Shown here in pieces: positions 34,934-45,352 of a stretch of 64,000 nucleotides of DNA. The notes under the pieces were generated by a model. It was given only the letters and a program-made list of their open reading frames with translations. It was not told the origin of the DNA and searched no databases. The stretch is from Hypericum androsaemum (lineage: Eukaryota > Streptophyta > Magnoliopsida > Malpighiales > Hypericaceae): contig OZ023183.1 of NCBI GenBank assembly GCA_963995505.1, positions 18,844,671-18,908,670 of the forward strand, in the 5' to 3' direction. Positions within the stretch are counted from its first letter, which is position 1. Each line of letters starts with the position of its first letter. Position numbers and translations under genes: made by a program.

Positions 34934-35542
34934 ATCATGGATGAGAAAGAAACAATGGCAGAGAACGGCCATACTAAAATATTGTTGACCAAAATGGCAG
35001 CTTGAACAGGTGTTCCCGAAGAGAAAGCACAAACATAATACGAAAAAAGTATGAAGAAATGCATAAAAAAGACCAGCAAGTCGGGACGTGGTCTACAAAG
35101 AGTCAAGAAGCATGAACTAAAGTGGGCCCCGTACAGAAAAGCCGTAGGAGGAGCCAAAAACTTCGAAAAACCTCGAGGGAGGTAGGATGGAGAGGACGGC
35201 TGCCTAGGATGAGGGGCGCCAATGTAAAACACGCTGGAGCGAGGGTGACCGGAGGACAAATATGAGTCGGTGGCGGCCGGATTCGGTGAGCTAGTTGTCG
35301 GATCGATGAGAAGATGGCCAGATCTAGTAAAATGGAGGTCGGATCAGAGGTGGTCGCCGGTCGAGGGAGGAGGAGGAGGAGGAGAGTGGAGATGGAGGAT
35401 GGTGAATAGAGGAGAAGAGGAGTGGAGGAAATTATGGAGGGAGGCAATAGAGATGGAGGGTGAGAAGACTCCTTTGGGAGAGAATCCTCCTCTCTCTAAA
35501 AATTAGAGAGAAAGAGAAGCCATTGTAATAGCCGTATTTGAC

Positions 35543-36154
35543 TGTGAAAAGCAGTTATGCGCGAGGGAATGAGCAACATTACCCATTTTGAACCATAATA
35601 ATGATTTTACTACCATGAAAAAATCAAAATTGATATTGGATAATTTCTAACCCAAATATTTATTAGACTAAAGAATATATTTGAACTTAAAATAAATTTT
35701 CACGTAACAAAATTTTTTTAATGACCACTTAAGATTATTGTAATCGAACGATTGTTTTTTTTTTTGAGGGATTAATCGAACGATTGTTGATATATGAATA
35801 TAGGCACCACAAAGTCAAAGAGAATCGACTCAAATCACGTGAGATTCATACAGGCTGGAACTGAGGCCTTTCCTACGTGGAAGGAGTTGAAAGTCATCCT
35901 CAATCCCCATGAGGGGTAGTTTCCATTTTTATTACAAGGAGGGCCCCTCTTCATACTTTAAATCCTAGCCGTCGACTCAACTGAACCAGGCTATGGATTT
36001 GGAAACTTACAGCTGTAAAAACCGAGCAAAAAAGTTTTCAAAAGGCAGCAGGCCCCACCTTCTCTCGTTTTGTTCTTTGTGGGTGTTGAACAGCTACGCG
36101 TCTTCTGTCATGTTTTAAACGCTCTCGATAAGTAGTGTGTGCCGGTACGAGATT
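35543..36154. other. Intergenic, no gene seen
   Basis: The stretch is AT-rich between two mobile elements. No frame or repeat structure was supported. Confidence 0.5.
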
Positions 36155-36163
36155 TATTTCTAA

Positions 36164-37258
36164 GGATAAATTATTCTCATATTTCTTCAATTTTATTACC
36201 CTACTTATAGAGTATCTAAATTTTCAAAAATAATTTTTCTGTCTTCTGTGTTTGGCTTTAATATATTTTTGGGTTTCTCGCTGTAATCAATTTTAATGTA
36301 AAATGATTTTTATACCTTTACAAAATATAATAAAAAATAAAACAATTAATAACGACGCAGAAGCAGCAAGAACGACAACCGAAGCTCTCGCCGACGCCGA
36401 TCACCCGGGGACATCGACCTCCCACCTCCCGAGCGTCCTCGCAAGAACGACGTCGGCAAGATCCAGAATTTCCCAATCTCCTTGGGAGCGTTAAAAGAAA
36501 AAAGGGTGTCCGAACAGCGCTGAAAGCATAGGCTCGTCGTCGTCCATGGGCGTTCAGGAGGATGGACGACCTGTCGTCGTTTGAAGAGGCAAAGGAGGGG
36601 GCCGGCGTCGGGTTCCGAGTTCCGGCCATCGACCCCCACGCCTACGTCCTTCAAAGATTCCGGAAGAAGTGGAGATCCCACTGGAGCTCCTCGACGACCC
36701 CGAACCATAGCAAAACCAGATTTGAGTAATTTGTGTTCGTCGATCTGGTTTGAAATTTCCGGCCATCGACCCCTCTGTCGGCGCCCAGTTCTGAGTAATT
36801 TGTGTTCAACCTCGTCGATCTGGTCTGTGTTCCGTCAGTTTGCGGCTCATTTTCGGCTTTGTGAATCAGATAGAGCTAGATTCTATTCCTTTTTTTCGAG
36901 CGATACTTGGAAGTGTTAATTTTGGATTTTGGCAGCACGATGGATAAGGTTTGGCTGTTGGTTTTTCTGGTAAATTTTTGGAACCGAGAAAATTGGTTTT
37001 TGTCGAGACAAATTTTAATCGCCGGAGTAAATTTTGATCGTTAAAAAAGATGAGTGGAAGTTGACGTTTGCCTGAGAAAATGACCGGAGAGTTAAAAAAA
37101 TATTTTAGAGATAAATTAATAATAAAATGAGTGATGAAGTTAGTGAGGGACTCGAGACTATAATCAAATCGAACATGTGGGACAAAAATTTTTTTTTAAA
37201 ACTTAGAGATGCTAGAGATAGGATGAGAAAATTACTGGGACCTGAGAGTAATTTACCC
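36164..37258. mobile_element. 1.1-kb Mutator-like element with GC-rich cargo
   Basis: The ends GGATAAATTATTCTCA and (inverse right end) GGGTAAATTACTCTCA lie in TIRs related over about 80 bp. TATTTCTAA (36155-36163) and TATTTTTAA (37259-37267) are a 9-bp duplication with one mismatch. The interior 36350-36930 is GC-rich with overlapping frames of up to 120 residues in several phases, unlike the AT-rich arms, as in Pack-MULEs. CATCGACCCC/GTCGATCTGGT motifs are internally repeated near 36625-36825. The cargo's origin was not recognised. Confidence 0.75.
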
Positions 37259-37267
37259 TATTTTTAA

Positions 37268-38305
37268 TCTTTTTATTTTCTGTCACTGGATCCCATGGTC
37301 TCAATCGAAATTACCCTATTGTCCCTAATTATTTTCGACGGGCGAGAATATTCTGAAGATAAAAAAGCACCTTTTGTTAGACGAAAGTAAATAATTTAAT
37401 TATTGAGGTCTTGATTTTAAGTTTTATTAGTGTAAAAAAATATTCTTAAGTGAGTGCATAGTACTAGACTCTAAAGATTAAAGTTTATACAAAGAAGTTA
37501 CTAATTTAATAATGGCTTAATTTTTTTCAAAAAGTTTTTGAGACGAATTTTGTCCAGATAACTAACTCATATAACTATTATCTTTGTTTTACATTTTCTT
37601 GGTAAATATCGATATTTAGAATCAATACTGTAAAATGTTAATCAGAATTAGAGTTCTCTCATAATGAATGATATTTTTCATTGGTTAAATTTGAGTCTAA
37701 GTCTTTTGTAAGAATACTCATTCGTAAAATTTGACTCAAATATATTCGGAGAATTTAAATCCATTAACATTTAGATCAATTACCATTAATCTTTACTTAA
37801 TAATACCATTGATCTTCGTTTTTTTTTTTGAACAACCATTGATCTTCGTTTGGCACATTAATTATCTATAGAGAGCCCAAAATGGTCAAACCACAGCATA
37901 GGAAGCAAATAGAATCAGACAGCGAAAATATAAAACGAGGTAGAGTCGCAGAAAACGAGAATTCCAAATCCGAAATTACCAAATAACCTATAACTAAATA
38001 GCGCCTACAGACAGAAGACGGTATCAATCCTTAAACATGAGATGAGAAGATTAAATCTCATGAATATCTAAGATCCAAAATTATAAAAATAATTTAAATC
38101 ACAAAAAAAAAAATAGCGCCTGCAGGCACAGGTTCCCAATATCGCAACTCATAGCTTACTACAAAAAGACACCTCCACCCCCCACACCGCCCCCCCCCCC
38201 CCCCCCCCCCCCCCCCACACCAACTTTACACAACCTAGCTTCCCGGAAACAGCCCCCACCACCTCTTTATTACAAGTTCATGCACCTCCTCCACTCTCTA
38301 TCCCC
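37268..38305. other. Intergenic region and distal MYB promoter
   Basis: The stretch is AT-rich with no gene. A C homopolymer of 27 nt (38190-38216) is the only striking feature, inside a C-rich leader-like stretch upstream of the MYB gene. Confidence 0.5.
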
Positions 38306-38308
38306 ACC

Positions 38309-38319
38309 ATATATATATA
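38309..38319 (+). promoter_or_regulatory. TATA box of the MYB gene
   Basis: ATATATATATA lies about 75 bp upstream of the chosen ATG. It would place transcription start near 38340-38350. This disfavours the earlier in-frame Met at 38280 and supports the ATG at 38391. Confidence 0.6.
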
Positions 38320-38390
38320 CACCCTCCTCCCACACCCTTCGGTACTCCATCCGAAAGCGTTATTCGAATATTCACTTGACTGACGGGAAG

Positions 38391-39116
38391 ATGAAGAACA
38401 TTTGTTCCACTTCGTCCCACTCGTCCACGAACTCGGAAGGTGAATCCTCCGAGTCCCAGGACTGTTCGGTGAGGTCGAGGAAGGCGGACCGGATAAAGGG
38501 CCCGTGGAGCGCGGAGGAGGACCGGGCATTGACCCGGATGGTTGAGCGCCACGGGCCGAGGAACTGGTCCCTGATAAGCCGCAACATCAAGGGCCGGTCC
38601 GGGAAGTCCTGCCGTCTCCGGTGGTGCAACCAGCTCAGCCCCTCCGTGGAGCACCGGCCGTTCTCGCCGGAGGAGGACACCGCCATCCTCGCTGCCCACG
38701 CCCGCTACGGAAACCGCTGGGCCACCATCGCCCGCCTCCTCCCCGGCCGCACCGACAATGCCGTGAAGAACCACTGGAACTCCACCCTTAAGCGCCGCGC
38801 TACTGCCCCGGGGGCCACCCAGTACCCAGAGGAGGATGAGGCATTGACCGCGTTGACCCTGGCTCCTCCCAGCGCCGGCGGGAGTGTGGGCGGCGGCGCC
38901 GGAGGGAATGTCAACGTCGGGGAAGGAGGAGGGGAGCCGGCTGGATTCTGGGACGCGATGAGGGACGTGATCGCTAGGGAAGTGAGGGATTACGTTAATT
39001 CCACGTTGGCAGCTGACTCTAGCAGTAATTATAATACTGATACTAATGATCCTTCTTTTCTTAGTAGTAATATCAATAATAATCCTAATATGGGTTTCCA
39101 GTTCCAGTTTGACTAG
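38391..39116 (+). CDS. R2R3-MYB transcription factor, MYB44/70/73/77-like, 241 aa
   Basis: This is a nuclear DNA-binding protein. R2 (about residues 34-85) begins DRIKGPWSAEEDRAL and contains GRSGKSCRLRWCNQLSP. R3 (about 86-137) has VEHRPFSPEEDTAI, GNRWATIARLLPGRTDN and AVKNHWNSTLKRR. These sequences and the lack of introns are typical of subgroup 22, linked in Arabidopsis to abscisic acid, auxin and stress responses. The bHLH-interaction signature of anthocyanin-type MYBs is absent from R3. After the repeats, LTALTL resembles an EAR-type LxLxL repression motif. A Gly-rich linker, FWDAMRDVIAREVRDYV and an Asn/Ser-rich tail follow; AMRDVIAREVRDY matches the conserved helix of the subgroup (AVMQEMIRAEVRNY-like). 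The start was chosen from the TATA position and family length. Which of the four paralogues it represents is not clear. Confidence 0.93.
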   Translation: MKNICSTSSHSSTNSEGESSESQDCSVRSRKADRIKGPWSAEEDRALTRMVERHGPRNWSLISRNIKGRSGKSCRLRWCNQLSPSVEHRPFSPEEDTAILAAHARYGNRWATIARLLPGRTDNAVKNHWNSTLKRRATAPGATQYPEEDEALTALTLAPPSAGGSVGGGAGGNVNVGEGGGEPAGFWDAMRDVIAREVRDYVNSTLAADSSSNYNTDTNDPSFLSSNINNNPNMGFQFQFD

Positions 39117-41333
39117 GGGGTAATTAATTAAGCTAGAGAGGGAATAAGTTGTTAATTAATTAGTTCGTTGCGGGGGGGACTTGGTGTTTATATTTTGGGT
39201 CGGTTTGAATATTTGTTTTATCTCATATTAGTCCCTTGTTTTGGGTTTATTTATTTAAAGCGCAAGTGTAAGAGATCCGTCCACATGATTATTTAGTTTC
39301 ATGTATATCTCGCAGTGTTCGAACTCCAAATTTTTATCTGAATTTTGTTTCTTATCTTTTTTTTATCCAGAATTATTAATTTCTAACGAATGGCGACAAA
39401 ATTATTATAATCAATTGATATTAGCACTACTAAGTAATTATTATTATTTGTGAAGATTCGAATTTGATAATTGTAGTTAAATTTGAAAAAATTGTACAAA
39501 TAATCCGAATGATTGGTGGCAGAATTTTGTTTCTTTCTGTGTGTAATTAAGGAGCTTTATATAAATATCTATCATACAGGCTGTCGCCAATGCGGATTGT
39601 GGGCTAACGCATGTCAGCCGGTACGCTGTAATAATCAGTATTATCTTAGGAGGTTTAATTAGAGGCCTAGAGCTCCTCGCCAGAACATTAATTATAGCTA
39701 TAACTGATGGAGATTAGAGTTTTTTTAACTAAAAGATATCTAGACACTTATATGTCGAATTAATCTAAATTTGAGTGCAAGTAGGACTTTTGAATAACAG
39801 AAAAATTAGCATAACAAATATTTAACACTGTTATACTTTTGATTCAAACTCTTTTGTTAATTAATTTAAGTATTTGTTGGTATCCATGGAGATTAGATTG
39901 TGTACATTTTAATAGAATGTTAATTTGGCTTTTCTTTAAGTAATGTTTGTTAGTACATATAATGTTGATTGGAACTTGCAAGAGGGTTAATGACAAAATT
40001 TCAAGTCAGTGTTGATGCCTGGCATGCACAATAAGAGTCAACCTCGAACATTAGCCAATGGGAGAAGACAATAACAATGTGCTAATGGAGGTCGTTGGGC
40101 CGTTAAATAGTGCACTGTCTCTGTCCAATGATCGCCTTCCATGTGTCTGAACCGTTCATCTTTATGAGATTGCCATCAGCAAGAAAGGATCGGAAGCATT
40201 TAAAGAAGCAAATCATACTAGGATTTGACATTTTTTTGTTGAATCTCTGTTAATCTTGTAATCTTGAGTCGGCACTCTCGTTTTGGTGTGGGTTATAAAA
40301 GAGAGGTATGTTTGGGAAGTTTTGGTATTCGTTGTTTGGTGCAATTGTTTGAGACATTTGGTTACATCGAAATATGCTGATCTTTAACGAAAAATAATTC
40401 AATCCGGAGCTTCTCAAGTATTCCATATTCTATAAGACTCACGAATGGGTTCTTTGGTCGAGGACTCTAAAAAAATATTGGCAATCAGGAATTCGATCTC
40501 TATTGGGAGTTTCTAAGAGTCCGATAATGGTGTTGCGGGCGCGGGATAGGTTAGAATTTTTGTAAATAGTGAGTGTGTTCTCTATTAATTTTTTCATGAC
40601 TTGACTATGTATCGTAGTGGAGATGAGACAACTCTTTTCCCATCCATCACTTTTTTTCTCTAAATTTTGCTATATTTGAATTTTTTATGAGGTCCTCGAT
40701 TAAAACTCTCTTATGTATTGTGCGAGGGGGAGTCATCTCTTAAAAGGATGGGTGAAGAGCTCATGGGTAGGGGGCTGAGGGATAAGGGTAGGATATCTCT
40801 TCATCTTGGGTAGTAAAGTAGCTTCTTTGTAGATATTAGGGTCGTTGCTTTTCGTTTATTTCCCAGCACTTCCTTTCTTTTTAATAAAGTCTTTTTACCT
40901 ATTAAAAAAATGAATTATTCACATTCGATGAAACGAGTGGTCGTGGAACGTATTACAAATAGCGAGAATTTCACATTCTGATATTATATTAGATATTTCA
41001 TATCATGAATCAATGAAATTTTCATTATCATATATCACGACCAACAAGATACTAAAATTCATGCAATCCGCGGACATGTCAAGACTTCCATCTCCCCGGA
41101 GTGAAGGCAAAACAAATTATAGGTGTTGGGATTTTATAAGTAAATTCTGGTTACATCTATAATGATACGAGATTCACATTTCTTAGAGTCTTCTCACTAT
41201 TTTACGGGCTTTTAGATTTTTATAATAATTTTTTTTGAAAGGTAAATTATTATACCATGACATTGCCAAGATTTGAATCTTGAACCTCCAAGATATTTAT
41301 AATAATGATTATGGTTGTGATTATAATTGCATG
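39117..41333. other. Intergenic, with a possible retroposon tail
   Basis: No gene is visible. The part 40250-40910 ends in TTTAATAAAGTCTTTTTACC and a short A-run, and it has sparse T/G-rich text like a LINE 3' end. Target duplication was not found, so it is not called separately. Confidence 0.4.
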
Positions 41334-41351
41334 AAATCCTTTGGCAGGGAT

Positions 41352-41707
41352 GATGCGCGTGCTGAGGAGCAAGCGATGGAGGCTTTAAACACTGCCTTGC
41401 TAGTGGGTCTCACTTTGGCGGAAGACTACTCAACGAGTCTTCTACAATTCAAGGAATCGGCGTGCAGAGACCGAGCCAAGCGCTTTGACCCTCCTTGATG
41501 TTTGCCGTGATTTCATCATGCATTTAGGAGTTTTGGGGGAATTCTTCTGGGGCTTAAACTGTGGGTTTTTATTTGGTGTGTACTAGATAGCGTCTATTAG
41601 TCCTGATAGACGTTTATCTAGTACCTAAAGAGTTGTATTTTGATACAGTTTGGTGTAATTCTCTGGTATTTTTTGGTGATGCAATACAAATTTTACCTTT
41701 AAAAAAA
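41352..41707 (+). mobile_element. 5'-truncated LINE-like retroposon with 18-bp target duplication and poly(A)
   Basis: AAATCCTTTGGCAGGGAT (41334-41351) and AAATCCTTTAGCAGGGAT (41708-41725) flank the insert, and the 3' end is a poly(A) run. These are hallmarks of target-primed reverse transcription. The 5' end encodes DDARAEEQAMEALNTALLVG, then TLAEDYSTSLLQFKESAC and RFDPP before a stop, nearly the same peptide as the copy at 25673-26106. The protein family of this tail was not recognised. Confidence 0.85.
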
Positions 41708-41725
41708 AAATCCTTTAGCAGGGAT

Positions 41726-43429
41726 CTATTTTCAATTCATAAGACACAATGAGAGCTGATTTTTTAAAAAGTGGCGAGTGGTAGTGATCTTTCCTTTGGT
41801 GCTGTAGCTGCTTCCCTTGGGTTTCTGGCAGTTGGGTCTTTGGTGTGGCTTGGCCTTTTTTTGAATTTGCTGTTTCATTCGTGTTTTGGGGTGGCTGTTT
41901 TTTGTTTTAGAGCTTTTGGTTATACGTGGTGGGGAGTTTGGTTTTAGTTTTGATGGTATTGTTTTAGCGATTTTAACGTCAAGATAAGTGTTCTTATCGG
42001 GGTACTCTTTCTCTATCGTACCTTTTTTTCCTACGGGTTTTGGTGTGGTAGGGTTTTGATGACGCCGGTGATCGCAACTCCGTTTTGCTCCATGACAGGG
42101 AGAATACCATACTAAGTAGGTTGTATATACCATGGCGTTCTTAATATATTTACTTTTTAAAAAAAAGTGATGATATAGTTATATTCTATCTTAAGAGTTT
42201 AAACTTTTAAAATTAATACTTATTTCAAAAATTATATGAATTAGTTGACTCAATAAATAAATTTATGTAATATTAACTTAGAAGTGGAAGGAAATACCGA
42301 GAGACAAGTCCCGCCCACTTTACAGAGGCGCAGTCCATCTAATACTCGTGCACGTTCCAAATGTGCAAAATTAGTTTACATATAATTTTATGGGGGACAT
42401 CGATATCGTCCGATCCTTGGAGGTTTCTTGGCTGCTAGGAATCGTTCGCCTTTTTCTCTCTCTCCTGGACTTTGGACTTCCAAATCATGGTCCATCCTGC
42501 ACCATATATGTATGGGATATAATAAATATTTTATTATACCCGTGAGTTACATGTAAACTCAATAAGTGTGTGTATATATCTATGTGCAATTGTTTTGACA
42601 ATTGTAATAGGAATCTATCTAGGGTTTGGGATTTTGGAATGCAGAATTATATACAGAACACTAACATTTCACACTCTTTTTCTATCTCGGTTTGTTTTCA
42701 CTAAATTTTAGCAATGTATAATTTTAATGAGGCTACGATTGTAATCCATGAGAAGGGAATTTTGCATTCAGGTTATGTATAACATGTAAATAGTAATATA
42801 TAAATAAAATTATACCTTTAAAAAAAAGTCTATATGCAAAAAGTATATTAAATACTCGTTCCTGAGTGGTATGGGCCTGAGTGGTATAAATAATATGGAT
42901 CGGGCTAACTTTAACTCGATGCTATGGGCCTGAATGGGTCTCCGAGCCCAAGGTTTTGCAAAACCGGTAGAAACCAGTAAGATAATCCAACACCAATTAA
43001 TAAAGTTATTGTTCCGATATCAGTGAGTACACAATATACTTTTTCTTGGTAGCGAGTAAACAATATACTTGTTTTAGGGGATTAGATACATGTAATAAGA
43101 GACTTAGATTTTAAAAAAATAATTCTAAATTTCAAAGTTTCTAACAATTATTAAAAGAGCCCGTCATTATATAGAATTCGAAAATGCTCGATTTTAAATA
43201 TAAAAGTTTGTTTTTGATCTTGTTATCGTCTTCCAAGTCAGAGTTTGGAGCAATGTTGTCTATTTGTGAATTGCTTGATTGAGCATTAGCTTTTATTAGC
43301 CTATTAATTAGATACAACTGCAGCAATTCGTAATGCTTAACGTCCATGTTATTTACATATAAGCATTGCGCTTTTGTTGCCAGTTTTTCTGGTCGAATTC
43401 ACTAGCTGATTATCTGGATCGTCTGTGTT
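41726..43429. other. Intergenic, no supported gene
   Basis: The T/G-rich part 41760-42130 ends in a short A-run (near 42165) and may be old retroposon DNA. Its 133-residue antisense frame is Lys/Pro-rich and looks like chance. The remainder is AT-rich. Confidence 0.45.
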
Positions 43430-43434
43430 GCAGC

Positions 43435-44745
43435 TGTTGGGAAAAATTACCCATATTCCCGTGGACCCAAGCAACACAAGCGAAAAATACGTACGAGCAA
43501 ACTACGATAATCACGAAAAGCACAACGTACAAATCACAAAAAAAGCACAAGGAGGGACACAAAAATTTGTTCACCCAATTCGATCCTCAATGATCTACAT
43601 CCGGGAGTTTCCAAGCCAGGAGAGATTCTACTATATCACGCTCGAGCTTTACTCGCTCTCACAACAATGGATGCCTTCACTCGGCTCACTCTCTCCTCCT
43701 CTTCTCACCCGAGGCTATCTACACTCTTGGGAGCTCTCACTCTTGACAAAGCCCTTCACTCGGACTCTACCCACTCTTCGGGCAACTCTCCTTCACTCGG
43801 AGAGCACCACCTCCTTCATTCAGAGACAACTCATTCACTTGGGTCTTCTTCCTTCTTCTCTCCTTCACTCGGAGAGCACACCTCCTTCACTCGGAGGCAA
43901 CCCTTCACTCGAGTCTTCCATCTTCTCCTTCACTCGGAGGCAACCCTTCGCTTAGGTTGAGTACCCCCGGGGCACACTTCTTCTTCTCTTTCTCCTCCTT
44001 CACTTGGAGAAGTGGGTAACACTTTTGCCATGGACAACCCTCCTTTCATTAGAGGACTCTTGGGCACTTGGCCTCTCCTTTACTTGGAGAGGCCTTTCTT
44101 CTTCCTACCTCTTCTCTCTTTCTCTTTGGAGAAGTGGGCAATCCTTTTGCCCCGGACAACCCTCCTTTCATTGGAGGGCTCTTGGGCACTTGGCCTCTCC
44201 TTCACTTGGAGAGGCCTTTCTTCTTCCTCCCTCTTCTCTCTTTCTCTTTGGAGAAGTGGGCAACCCTTTTGCCCCCACACTTGGAGGCCATGGAAGGTTA
44301 TTTATAGAGGCAACAACCCTATAAGGGTTATTGGGTCGGGAGGTTCAATTCGGTTCAAGTGACAGAGTCGAGTGAAGACGAAGGCCGCTAGGCCTAGCTT
44401 GCTCCTTCCTCTTCGCTTTGCCTTCGTCTTCACTCGACTCCGCCACTTGAATCCAATATCCCCCGATCATCGTCACAGCTCTTCACTCGAGCCACGCGAC
44501 CCTCATATGTCCTCAACGTCTTCACTCAACTCTTGACTCGATTGATTCTCCGAGCGCCCCCGGACTCTGAACCTAATCGATCAACTCTCGGACCATCTTC
44601 TCAGGATGAAGCTGCCCGATAGAATTCGTTTTAAGAGGCGTGTTTGAAAAAATTCCACGTTGAAAGTGACAAGTGTGTTGGACTGATTTATAAGTGCGAA
44701 AGATCGACTAACTCATTACCTAAAAATTTTGGATCGGACTTTAAC
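43435..44745 (-). mobile_element. 1.3-kb solo LTR with internal tandem repeats
   Basis: The plus strand begins TGTTGGGAAAAATTACC, like the copia LTR in this window. GCAGC flanks the element at 43430-43434 and 44746-44750, a 5-bp target duplication. The right terminus reads TTTAAC, one base short of the expected CA end. A minus-strand TATA (plus-strand TTATTTATAGAGG near 44298) sits in the same relative place as in the copia LTR, so the LTR points to the minus strand. No internal coding region or partner LTR was seen, which indicates LTR-LTR recombination. Confidence 0.72.
44006..44280. repeat. 122-bp tandem repeat inside the solo LTR
   Basis: GGAGAAGTGGG recurs at 44006, 44128 and 44250, spaced exactly 122 bp, giving two full units and part of a third. 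Upstream (43725-43950), shorter CTTCACTCGGAG units recur irregularly. All frames across the array are by-products of the repeats. Confidence 0.9.
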
Positions 44746-45043
44746 GCAGCTTACAATTGACATAGGAACACAAGGACAAGAGCGAGAATATGGATTTGGA
44801 TTTAGTTAGATTAAAACCTGGTCTTGTAATTAGAAGTAGATAGGCATTATGACATGAACAAGAAGAAATGAAATGTGGGACCACCATGGCTTTCGCTTAG
44901 TGAAGTGAAGGAAAAAAGAGAACAAATATACCAATCTTCCAAACTACAACAACAGAGGAACCGAGAAACAGATTGGTCACAAGAACTGTTGTTGCATCCG
45001 TTTCCAACAACAAAATCTATAAAAGCCTAACCAAGTTGGTTCC

Positions 45044-45352
45044 TTAGTGAGCTTGGGAAGGCGTGGATGCGAGACTAGGTGTGGCATTGGAGTGGTTAGA
45101 GCTCGGAGGCGGTGAAGGGGTGGTAATGACTCCGTCAATACAAGAAGCGCATTTCTCCTCTGCCCAGCTCTCCATGTCATACTGGCCGTACCCCATCATT
45201 CTCCTCCCCGAGCACATCCTTCCTATCATAATCGCGGCCGCGCCTAGGATGACGACCACCACGAATGCAGCAACGAACGGGCCGATCGAGCTGTGGTGGC
45301 TCTTGGGAGATAGCTGTGTCACGATCACTGGAGGCGGCATTGCCATCGACAT
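45044..45352 (-). CDS. Small plant single-pass membrane protein, 102 aa
   Basis: A Pro-rich N-terminus is followed by one hydrophobic helix, GPFVAAFVVVVILGAAAIMI (about residues 24-43), then a basic MCSGRRMMGYGQYDMESW segment, two Cys (EEKCASCIDG) and a Pro/Ser-rich tail. I know similar small proteins of unknown function across flowering plants, with the same helix and the GYGQYD...CxxC-like block. The positive-inside rule suggests a cytosolic C-terminus. The ATG is near a possible acceptor (TTTTTTCAG at about 45366), so a leader intron is possible. No enzymatic motif is present, and the function is unknown. Confidence 0.75.
   Translation of the reverse strand: MSMAMPPPVIVTQLSPKSHHSSIGPFVAAFVVVVILGAAAIMIGRMCSGRRMMGYGQYDMESWAEEKCASCIDGVITTPSPPPSSNHSNATPSLASTPSQAH

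Larger units (their letters stand above)
29790..35529 (-). mobile_element. Retroposon copy 2, split by a copia element
   Basis: This consists of 29790-29941 plus 34934-35529, about 740 bp once the copia element is taken out. AGCCGTATTTGAC flanks it at 29777-29789 and 35530-35542. The 5' part (35100-35520) on the minus strand is CT-rich like an untranslated leader. It is longer at the 5' end than copy 1, as expected if both are reverse-transcribed copies of one RNA with different truncation. No conserved protein domain was recognised. Confidence 0.62.

Noticed and set aside
38280..38390. Upstream in-frame Met extending the MYB protein by 37 residues
   Set aside because: The extension spans a TATA box, has no MYB-family similarity, and the ATG at 38391 gives the usual N-terminus.
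41732..42133. 133-residue Lys/Pro-rich minus-strand frame
   Set aside because: Low complexity, no recognisable domain, T/G-rich opposite strand, and near a short A-run. It is more likely old retroposon DNA.
43366..44362. Several Ser/Leu-rich frames of up to 176 residues
   Set aside because: They follow the CTTCACTCGGAG and 122-bp repeats of a solo LTR and change frame with repeat length.
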